From G039029935 sp039029935 (lineage in GTDB: Bacteria; Chloroflexota; Anaerolineae; Caldilineales; Caldilineaceae), in the NCBI GenBank assembly GCA_039029935.1, contig JBCCFC010000032.1:1-23041 (forward strand): a DNA stretch of 23,041 nucleotides. Direction: 5' to 3'. Each line of letters starts with the position of its first letter. Within the stretch, counting starts at the first letter, position 1. Below, one piece after another: positions 8,590 through 15,745 of this stretch. Under the pieces are notes generated by a model. It did not search any database, had not been told where the DNA came from, and was given only the letters and a program-made list of their open reading frames with translations. Both the position numbers and the translations under genes were made by a program.

Positions 8590-8613
8590 AGCTTTCGCCA
8601 CCTTTCTACAGAG

Positions 8614-8659
8614 ACCACGAGTTCCACAGGAAGTTCCGGAAGGATTGGAAGTTCGTGGT
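8614..8659. promoter_or_regulatory. imperfect dyad in front of the histidine kinase
   Basis: ACCACGA (8614-8620) pairs with TCGTGGT (8653-8659), and the adjoining TTCC pairs with GGAA after a small bulge. The octamer GGAAGTTC occurs twice inside the 46-bp element. It sits about 25 bp upstream of the kinase start and could be an operator or a leader hairpin. Confidence 0.3.
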
Positions 8660-8674
8660 TATTCACTGTTGTTA

Positions 8675-8705
8675 TTACAAACTTCAAATGTTCTTATCGT
8701 ATAAT
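8675..8705 (+). promoter_or_regulatory. probable promoter for uvrC and the downstream membrane protein
   Basis: A perfect TATAAT lies at 8700-8705, with TTACAA at 8675-8680 as the best -35 (19-bp spacer, slightly long). Transcription from here would give a leader of about 135 nt before the uvrC ATG, containing the long hairpin at 8748-8812. Confidence 0.45.
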
Positions 8706-8747
8706 ATGCTATGCTGTTTAACATGTCGGGTATAGACATGGTAAAAT

Positions 8748-8812
8748 GTAGGTCGGTATTCGGTAGGTCAGTAATCGGCACCGACACACCGACCTACCGA
8801 ATACCGACTTAC
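8748..8812. repeat. 22-bp inverted repeat of the GGTCGGT-type modular family, in the uvrC leader
   Basis: The arms 8748-8769 and 8791-8812 pair over 22 positions with a single G-T (G-U in RNA), around a 21-nt loop that holds a small TCGG/CCGA pairing. The arms are built of modules such as GTAGGTCGGT and ATTCGGTAGGTC. Similar modules recur at 20821-20934 and 21905-21979. Confidence 0.8.
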
Positions 8813-8846
8813 TGATTTACTGTTTAATCGTTCTGAGTTTCTAAAC

Positions 8847-10820
8847 ATGACCACTCAATTACCAGAAAAAGTTGCACAAAAATTGCAAAATTTACCAGAT
8901 AGCCCCGGATGCTATCTCATGCGCAATGCCCATGGCAAAGTCATCTATGTTGGGAAGGCCATTGTGCTGCGCAATCGTGTCCGGAGCTATTTTCATGCCT
9001 CCGCCAATCATTCCCCCAAGACCATTGCCCTTGTCGCTGAAATCCGTGACATCACATGGTGGGTCACCCGCACCGAGTTAGAGGCACTGGTTCTTGAAAA
9101 TGAACTGATCAAACGCTACCAACCTCAGTATAATATTCTGCTCAAAGATGACAAAAATTTCCCCTACATCAAGGTTAATTGGCAGGATGATTTCCCAAAA
9201 ATCGAAATTGTGCGCAAAATGACAAACGATGGTGCGCGCTATTTTGGTCCCTACTCCAGCGCTCGGTTCTGCTACCAAACGCTCGATGGGCTGCGTCGTA
9301 TCTTTCCCTATCTGGATTGTGAGCGCACAATTACGGGCAAAGATGAACGCCCCTGTCTCTACTATGATATTAAATTGTGTGGGGGACCCTGCATTGGGGC
9401 GCAAGATAAGGATGGCTATCGCCAGACCATCCGCCATTTGATGAACTTTTTGGATGGCAAGAGCGATGAGGTCATCACTCAGCTTGAGACACAGATGGAA
9501 CGGGCGGCGGAAAATTTGCAATTTGAGTTGGCCGCGCTCTATCGTGACCGTTTGAAGGCGGCGCAACGGATCCGCGAGCAACAGAAAATCGTCAGCACAC
9601 GCATCGAAGACGCCGACTATATTGGGGTCGCACAGGATGAACGCACGGGTGACACGGCGGTTGAAGTGCTCAATGTACGCAGCGGGCGGCTGATTGGACG
9701 CGAGCATTTCATCCTAGAGGGAGCCGATATGCCACAGGCCGATGTCAACCAGCAAGGGATGCTCGTCGGAGTCTTTATCCAACAATTTTACGATGGAGCG
9801 GCGTTTATCCCTAATTCGATTTTGGTGCAAGCGATGCCTGATGCCTATGAAACACTGGAGGCATGGCTGCGTGAGAAAAAGGGTTCAAAGGTCGAACTGA
9901 AATTGCCGCAACGAGGGACACGGCGCGACCTGCTGGACCTTGCGACACACAATGCTGTCGAATATTTGCGTGTGCAGCAGGCGGAATGGGCAGAGGATAC
10001 CAATCGGCAGACACAGGCGTTGACCGAATTGCAAACTGCGCTCGAACTCGACAGTCCCCCTTCGCGCATTGAGTGCTATGATATTAGCACACTCCAAGGG
10101 ACCAACACAACGGGGTCGATGGTGGTCTTTGCCAAGGGGACACCACTCAAAAGTGCCTACAAACGCTTTAAAGTACGGGGCAAGGGAAGCCAAGGCGAAC
10201 CAGACGACTTTGCCAGTATGCGCGAGGTGTTACGGCGACGTTTTCGACGGGCGGTGGAGGATGAGAGTGAAGGGGATAAAGTACCCAATCAGGCCAAGTC
10301 CAAAAACAGCAAATCCAACAATGAGAGTTGGAAAATTTTGCCCGACCTTGTTATTGTAGACGGTGGAAAGGGGCAATTGGGTATTGCCGTTGAGGTATTA
10401 AACGAATTTAATTTGGTCGAACGGGTTCCCGTTGTGGGTATTGCCAAGCGCGAAGAGGAAATTTTTCAGCCCGTCTTCAGTAACACAGACTTCCAGCCTG
10501 CCACAGATAACGATACTGACACAGCCTATGACGCCCAATCCGTATGGCTCAATCGCGGAAGCCAATCGCTGCACTTGGTGCAGCGTATCCGTGATGAGGC
10601 ACATCGCTTTGCCATTAACTATCATCGCAACCTGCGTGGCAAGACACAGACAAAGTCCATTCTGGATGATGTCAAGGGCGTCGGCCCAGTGCGACGCAAG
10701 GCGTTGTTGACCTATTATGGTGGCGATGTTGATAAAATTCGGCAGGCAACGGTGAGTGAACTGGCGGCTGTGCCGGGGATGACGGTAAAGGCAGCAGAAG
10801 CTGTGAAGGAACAATTATAG
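8847..10820 (+). CDS. uvrC: excinuclease ABC subunit UvrC
   Basis: Nucleotide excision repair endonuclease that makes both incisions around a lesion bound by UvrB. Domains in order: GIY-YIG nuclease (about 18-98; SPGCYLMRNAHGKVIYVGKA, catalytic Glu in LEALVLENELIKRYQPQYN); four cysteines C158, C170, C178 and C182 with the spacing of the UvrC iron-sulfur ligands; UVR/UvrB-binding helix (about 205-240); RNase H-like C-terminal nuclease (D412 in ECYDIS, D505 in VIVDGGKGQL, H586 in DEAHRFAINYHR); tandem helix-hairpin-helix (about 605-657). The length of 657 is slightly above E. coli (610), mostly from a Lys/Asn/Ser-rich insertion at about 470-497 between the two catalytic Asp motifs. The ATG at 8847 matches the family start; a Shine-Dalgarno is weak. 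Its TAG overlaps the GTG start of the next gene by 1 nt. Confidence 0.97.
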   Translation: MTTQLPEKVAQKLQNLPDSPGCYLMRNAHGKVIYVGKAIVLRNRVRSYFHASANHSPKTIALVAEIRDITWWVTRTELEALVLENELIKRYQPQYNILLKDDKNFPYIKVNWQDDFPKIEIVRKMTNDGARYFGPYSSARFCYQTLDGLRRIFPYLDCERTITGKDERPCLYYDIKLCGGPCIGAQDKDGYRQTIRHLMNFLDGKSDEVITQLETQMERAAENLQFELAALYRDRLKAAQRIREQQKIVSTRIEDADYIGVAQDERTGDTAVEVLNVRSGRLIGREHFILEGADMPQADVNQQGMLVGVFIQQFYDGAAFIPNSILVQAMPDAYETLEAWLREKKGSKVELKLPQRGTRRDLLDLATHNAVEYLRVQQAEWAEDTNRQTQALTELQTALELDSPPSRIECYDISTLQGTNTTGSMVVFAKGTPLKSAYKRFKVRGKGSQGEPDDFASMREVLRRRFRRAVEDESEGDKVPNQAKSKNSKSNNESWKILPDLVIVDGGKGQLGIAVEVLNEFNLVERVPVVGIAKREEEIFQPVFSNTDFQPATDNDTDTAYDAQSVWLNRGSQSLHLVQRIRDEAHRFAINYHRNLRGKTQTKSILDDVKGVGPVRRKALLTYYGGDVDKIRQATVSELAAVPGMTVKAAEAVKEQL

Positions 10821-13408
10821 TGAATCCAAGTGAGCACGACACGACTGTACTCTTACAGGAAGCCTTGAGCCAATTCGACTTGCTCCAGCGCGACATATCA
10901 CCAGATGTCGTCAACTTCATTCTCAGTGGCACAGTGGATGAGCGCTCGTTTCATGGTCACCAGACCCTGTTCAATCAAGATGATACAGTGCGCTATATTT
11001 ACCTACTGCTCGAGGGACAGGTGCGCGAGACGCGTTTGACTCGTGATAGGGCTGGACGTGCAACCCAATCGTTGCTGTGTGAACGCGGGCCAGGGTCATT
11101 TTTGGGGCTATATGACCTGCTTTATCGTCAGCAGCACAGTACCAATGTCCGTGCCATTTCACCGGGGCGATACATCCGCATTGATGCCGCTGCCATCAGC
11201 CGGCTCACCTATCGCTACCCCACGCTACGCTATCAGATTGTGCCGCTGGACCGCATTGGACGACTGCGCACTATTCCGTTTCTTTCTGGCCTCACGCTGA
11301 CCGAAGTGAGCTTTTTGGGCGACAATACCAAAGAGCAGGAGTATGTTGCTGAGGAAGAAATCTATCGAGAGGGTAGCCGTGCGGATGCCATCTATTTGAT
11401 TGACCAAGGGCAGGTAAAGCTGACATGGCCGGATGGACACACGCTGTGGCTGGCAAATGGTGCGGCCTTTGGTTTTGAAGACCGCATATGGGCGCAGCCA
11501 CCACAGGTAGACCCACATGCAGACCCACAAGCCAACGGATTTCTCAACTATGCACAACAACGTCACCATCATGCCGAAGCGATTATCCCAACCAAAATCT
11601 TTGTCATCAAACGACAGTGGCTGATTGATATCGCCAACCTCTTTCCCGAAGAGAAAGGGCCACAGATTCGCCAAGCATTTTATGAAACACTGCACGACAT
11701 CTCCGTTTTTCGTCAATTCGAGGAGCAAGAGCGTTTGCAGTTGGCAGGGTATATGGACCACTGTCATCTGCCCAATCACTATCTCATTGCTCAACAGGGA
11801 GAAATCAGTGACGCCATGTGGATGTTGATGCCGGATAGCCACGCAAAACTACATGCCATTGACGAAGATGGGCAGACATTGCCCCCCGCCCCTATACAGG
11901 GTCCCACCTTTTTTAATGAGGTGACGCTACGCACCGAAGTACCAATGGACTCGACGATTGAGGCCGAGCCACGCAGTCAGTGGATACGATTGAACTCAAA
12001 GGATTTCAAGGCTTTTTTGGAAAATGTCAACCCATCTCTGCTCAACAAACTTGACATGACCTATGCAATGGAAGAGGTCCTGGGTGAGGAGAGCGAGCGA
12101 CAACGGTATGAATGGTTGCAAAGTGGGGAAAAACTGCTCATGCTCCAACATCGCCACTGGTTTGCGCTCTTCAAGAAGATCAATTTGGCCCTGTTGTTGC
12201 TTGCGGTTCTGGTGCTGCCCGCCATCGGTATTGGTTGGTATGCTGGTATCCTGACCAGCACATGGATGCAGATATATCTGGCATGTGTCGGCATTCCCGT
12301 CGTTGCATGGCTGATTTGGGGCATTGTCGATTATCAAAATGATTATTTGGTTGTAACCAGTCAGCGCGTGGTGCGGCAAGAGCGTGTTGTGTTTGTCAGC
12401 GAGTGGCGTCAAATTGCGATGATGGAGCAGATTCAAAATATTGACATCGTAACGACATTTACAGGTCGGCTCTTTGGCTATGGGGATGTAAAGATTCAAA
12501 CAAGTGGAGTCGAAGGCCAAATCGACTTTGACTATGTGCCGGACCCCGACGGTGTGCGTGATGCCATTTTTGAGCAACGCGAGTGGCAGTCCACCCACAC
12601 CCAAGCCAGCAGCAAGAAGGTCATTCATGCATTGTTGGAGGAGCGTTTGGGGTTAAAGCTCAAGCTGCCGGAGCGGGTTTTGCCCGATATCAAGGATGAT
12701 GATGTTGAGTGGCGTCTAGCGAATCAAAATTGGTGGAAACGCTTGTGGTACTATCTGCAAGTTAGCCGCCACATGCGTGAACAGGAACTATCACGCGACC
12801 AAATCACATGGCGTAAACATTGGATCATTCTGCTCTATAAAATCTTCACGCCAGCCAGCTTATTCCTGTTCAGCTTTGTCATGTGCATTATCATTTTCCT
12901 CATCCCTGGGCTACTGGGGAATGTCCTGCCCAGCCAATTACTGAGTACATCGCTTGGTTTTCTCTGCTTTGTCACAGCCATTTTCTCAATTTTGTGGTCG
13001 TGGTGGTCCTTTGTTGATTGGTATAACGATAAGTATGAAGTGGACCGCTCACAAATTGTTGATATTGAGAAAAAACCGCTCTTTTTTGCAGAAAGCAGAC
13101 GCACGGCCACAATGGAGCAGATCGAAGACATTCGTCTGAGCATCCCTTCGCCCATCCATTTCTTTTTCAACTTTGGTCACGTACGCTTACAGACAGCGGC
13201 CTATGAAGGTGGCTTTTCCTTTGACAATGTAGCAGACCCGCGCGGGGTTGCAGAAGAGATTCGCAAACGCATCAATGCCTATCAGGAGAAGGAGCGCGAA
13301 GAGGAGGCCATGAGCCGGGCGCAGGAATTGCCCGATTGGTTCGAGATGTATAGCCGGTTGGATGCGGATCGCGGGTATCCGATTTTGATGGAAGACGATG
13401 AGGCATAA
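10820..13408 (+). CDS. membrane protein with three cNMP-binding-like domains and two bacterial PH modules
   Basis: This 862-residue protein starts at GTG 10820, overlapping the uvrC stop (TAGTG), with GGA about 9 nt upstream. The N-terminal 400 residues fold as three consecutive cyclic-nucleotide-binding-like units (about 18-145, 150-285, 290-405), each with the hallmark order of a hydrophobic strand, G-Q-V strand and gated turn (YIYLLLEGQV, AIYLIDQGQVKL). The phosphate-binding cassette is degenerate (GSFLGLYDLL; GAAFGFED), so ligand binding is uncertain. The C-terminal half repeats a unit: two membrane helices (about 453-475 and 481-503) plus a bPH domain (about 504-590; VTSQRVVRQERVVF, IQNIDIV, FGYGDVKIQT), then two more helices (about 676-699 and 708-733) plus a second bPH (about 735-815; MEQIEDIRL, FNFGHVRLQT). 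The PH units resemble YdbS/YdbT-type domains. Its function is unknown; it may be a membrane-anchored sensor. Coupling to uvrC suggests co-expression. Confidence 0.85.
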   Translation: MNPSEHDTTVLLQEALSQFDLLQRDISPDVVNFILSGTVDERSFHGHQTLFNQDDTVRYIYLLLEGQVRETRLTRDRAGRATQSLLCERGPGSFLGLYDLLYRQQHSTNVRAISPGRYIRIDAAAISRLTYRYPTLRYQIVPLDRIGRLRTIPFLSGLTLTEVSFLGDNTKEQEYVAEEEIYREGSRADAIYLIDQGQVKLTWPDGHTLWLANGAAFGFEDRIWAQPPQVDPHADPQANGFLNYAQQRHHHAEAIIPTKIFVIKRQWLIDIANLFPEEKGPQIRQAFYETLHDISVFRQFEEQERLQLAGYMDHCHLPNHYLIAQQGEISDAMWMLMPDSHAKLHAIDEDGQTLPPAPIQGPTFFNEVTLRTEVPMDSTIEAEPRSQWIRLNSKDFKAFLENVNPSLLNKLDMTYAMEEVLGEESERQRYEWLQSGEKLLMLQHRHWFALFKKINLALLLLAVLVLPAIGIGWYAGILTSTWMQIYLACVGIPVVAWLIWGIVDYQNDYLVVTSQRVVRQERVVFVSEWRQIAMMEQIQNIDIVTTFTGRLFGYGDVKIQTSGVEGQIDFDYVPDPDGVRDAIFEQREWQSTHTQASSKKVIHALLEERLGLKLKLPERVLPDIKDDDVEWRLANQNWWKRLWYYLQVSRHMREQELSRDQITWRKHWIILLYKIFTPASLFLFSFVMCIIIFLIPGLLGNVLPSQLLSTSLGFLCFVTAIFSILWSWWSFVDWYNDKYEVDRSQIVDIEKKPLFFAESRRTATMEQIEDIRLSIPSPIHFFFNFGHVRLQTAAYEGGFSFDNVADPRGVAEEIRKRINAYQEKEREEEAMSRAQELPDWFEMYSRLDADRGYPILMEDDEA

Positions 13409-13434
13409 TTCAAAATAGGTTAGGATCAAGTCCT

Positions 13435-15249
13435 CTACTTTGGCAACCCCATAAAGCCAAAAATTTGTGCTAAATCATTAAACTGATGTAGATCGTTATG
13501 ATAAACGCCCTCTTCTTGCAACAGAAGTTTTGCTGGCTCCGTAAACCCAGATTTGCTAAAATACCAGTGGATAACTTCATCATAGCCACGATCTGCGCGC
13601 ACTTTTTCTACTTCCTCCAGATACGTTACAACATCGGGTCTGGTCGTCTTCTTACCTTTATAGCGTACCTGCACCATCCATGCACCGACAGACTCCCCAT
13701 CACTGGCATTATATTCACCAATGACATCAATCTCAATCGGTTTTCCATCTTCAATGATGCCTGCCCTGCGTTGCAATTTGATAAAGTGATGTAGCTCAAT
13801 GATGTCAGGAATATTAAAATATGGTTGCCCTTCGATTTGGCGGTCATCAAAGCTCTTCATCACATCACAAATAATGATTTCGGCCAGATGCCCAACGCGC
13901 TCATTGGCATAGCCAATTTTCTCGTTGTAATCTTCGCGTAGATTTTGGGTGGCAACCCGAATAGATAGTTTTTGAATCTGCACCGAGTGCGTATAGGTTA
14001 CATAACGACGAAGCATGGGATCAGCAATTGCATAGTAGCCTGGACCATAGCGAGTGATGATATCCGCTTTGTAAAGCATATCCAAGGCTTTGAGTACAGA
14101 ACGTTCATCCGCATCCAGTTCAACAGCAAGCTGGTCGGCCAGAATCAAATCCCCATCCTCTTTGGGTTCAGGCTGTTTGGTCAGCCATGTCAACACTTGG
14201 TGGGTGACATCATTGTCAATCAGTTGAAGAACCTTGCCGTATTCGGTGTCATAATGTGTCCAGAGCTCACCCAACTCCAACGCAATTTCATCGGTCGCAA
14301 TCTTCTTCAGTGCATCCTCATCGGGGAGTTTGTCGATCAATGGATGGCCGCTGTTCAGGAGTGCCTCGATGGGGTAGGGATAGCCTTTGGTGATTTCCCA
14401 AATCGCCGTTGAAAACGTGCGGTTGACAGGAATGCCATTGTAGTCACCCAGTTGTTCCACCAACTTGATAGTGTGCTTTTCAGAGAGCGGACGTAATGAC
14501 TGACGGCGAAACCTACCTGACACCATGCCGCCCAGAGCCTGCTCGACCATCATGGACGTAGATGAGCCAGACACAACCAACGGTGCCCAGCGAGACTCTG
14601 CGGCCTGCTGAAAGGCGTTGGTCATGGGCAGAATTTCCTTGCTCTCGTTGTGCAGGACACGTGTCAACACTTGAAACTCGTCAATAAACACAACCGTTGG
14701 AATTTGGCGCGCACGGGCGATGCCAGCAGGTACGGTAATCTGGCTATTGGCAAAGGGGCGCAAAGCTGACGTCGGGTGTTCGATGGCACCCTCTCGCCCT
14801 AAAAAGTAGGCTTCAACCGCATTGAGCAGGATTTCATCGCCAACACGCTCCACAATTGAAACCAAATATCTTAACTCACGCCGCTCATGGAGCAGTTCAG
14901 GCATATCATGACGAAAGGCCAAAAAGCTCTGAAGATAGCCACTAAAAAAATCATGCGCAAACTCAAAGGCATCAATCGGCTTTTCTCGACCCAGATAGGG
15001 GGCAAAGGTGATGTAGACAGGCATGACACGCGTTTGTGCCAAAAATAGCCGATTGAAAAGCCGATTAATAATTGCCGTCTTCCCAATGCGGCGCGCCCCT
15101 GTAATCGCATAGCTACGGCGCGGAATGGCATGGGGGATACTGGTGGTCCATTGCCAGAAATGGTTAAGTTCATCTTCGCGGTTGACGAACCAATCGCTGG
15201 CAGGTTCTGGGAGGGGTTTTAGTTTTGGTGTGGATGAGTTGATGGTCAT
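13435..15249 (-). CDS. AAA+/STAND-like ATPase with C-terminal PD-(D/E)XK-like domain (copy A)
   Basis: The 604-residue protein belongs to the archaeal-type ATPase (ATPase_2) group. The P-loop is GARRIGKT (51-58), Walker B is VVFIDEF (D190, E191), and VVSGSS near 225-230 is the sensor-like strand. A winged-helix stretch follows (about 365-410). The C-terminal 105 residues look like a restriction-endonuclease fold: IEIDVIGE (D508) then AWMVQVRYK (Q527, R529), an arrangement D...QxK as in Mrr-like enzymes, but here the Lys is Arg. The ATG has AGAGGA 10 nt upstream. It is divergent from a clear paralogue at 15746 and shares with it the sequence order from DWF-NR to the DL-QFN-LAQ-FGF-G-P tail. 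Nearly convergent with the cNBD/bPH gene (26-bp gap). The family is often found in archaea and in mobile or defence settings; the role here is inferred, not shown. Confidence 0.85.
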   Translation of the reverse strand: MTINSSTPKLKPLPEPASDWFVNREDELNHFWQWTTSIPHAIPRRSYAITGARRIGKTAIINRLFNRLFLAQTRVMPVYITFAPYLGREKPIDAFEFAHDFFSGYLQSFLAFRHDMPELLHERRELRYLVSIVERVGDEILLNAVEAYFLGREGAIEHPTSALRPFANSQITVPAGIARARQIPTVVFIDEFQVLTRVLHNESKEILPMTNAFQQAAESRWAPLVVSGSSTSMMVEQALGGMVSGRFRRQSLRPLSEKHTIKLVEQLGDYNGIPVNRTFSTAIWEITKGYPYPIEALLNSGHPLIDKLPDEDALKKIATDEIALELGELWTHYDTEYGKVLQLIDNDVTHQVLTWLTKQPEPKEDGDLILADQLAVELDADERSVLKALDMLYKADIITRYGPGYYAIADPMLRRYVTYTHSVQIQKLSIRVATQNLREDYNEKIGYANERVGHLAEIIICDVMKSFDDRQIEGQPYFNIPDIIELHHFIKLQRRAGIIEDGKPIEIDVIGEYNASDGESVGAWMVQVRYKGKKTTRPDVVTYLEEVEKVRADRGYDEVIHWYFSKSGFTEPAKLLLQEEGVYHNDLHQFNDLAQIFGFMGLPK

Positions 15250-15448
15250 CTCTATGCATTCCTCTTGTTGATGGAAATAGCCAATCTATATTTTACAGTG
15301 TTATTTTAGATAGAGTTTAGCATGAATATCAGGAATCAACAACCTTAATGAGAGATTTTGTACAAATAGTAGATGGTGAAGTCATCGACACTGTGCTAAA
15401 ATGAATGCATCTTGATTAAATCCAAACACGTCACGCCAGTAGTGTTGA
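15250..15448. other. upstream spacer of copy A, no gene seen
   Basis: AT-rich stretch between copy A and the NACHT-like relic. It must hold the promoter of copy A, but I cannot assign -10/-35 boxes with confidence. No ORF, RNA gene or strong dyad is visible. Confidence 0.5.
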
Positions 15449-15625
15449 CCGAATCATAATCGCACTTCTTGGAATTATGCTCATTTTCTCAACTACGCAG
15501 CAGAATGTCTCTTTCTACGCAAAGTCGGCGGTGGCTATGTCTTTGTACATCGTATGGTGATGGAGCATATAGCAGCATTAAGTGAGGATGACATTAAGCG
15601 GATAACGAAACCAAGGAAGAGTTGA
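15449..15625 (+). pseudogene. C-terminal relic of a NACHT/STAND-type NTPase
   Basis: A 58-codon open stretch ending in TGA 15623-15625 encodes a tail typical of large NACHT-domain proteins of Chloroflexota and Cyanobacteria: WNYAHFLNYAAECLFLRKVG, then GGYVFVHRMVMEHIAAL. The frame is closed immediately upstream by TGA 15446-15448 and TAG 15440-15442, with no usable start. Intact proteins are several hundred residues or more. Only the last 50 or so remain, so this is a deletion scar. The stretch 15626-15745 holds only the leader of the next gene. Family recall is from pattern memory, so the exact parent family is uncertain. Confidence 0.6.
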
Positions 15626-15745
15626 TTTTCAACCAATTTTCTTTATTGGTCTTTGCTTACACTTTTGCCATCCACACGCTCACATACTACAATTTCACAC
15701 ACCTACCTGTTTTTTTGAGAACAAATCGTAGTATGAATAAGGAAT

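Noticed and set aside
11225..12628. Two long minus-strand open frames (205 and 210 codons) inside the cNBD/bPH gene
   Set aside because: Antisense to a clearly domain-bearing gene; no recognisable motif or ribosome site.
13409..13434. Possible terminator between the cNBD/bPH gene and copy A
   Set aside because: Only a 4-bp AGGA/TCCT stem with a 5-nt loop, too weak to call.
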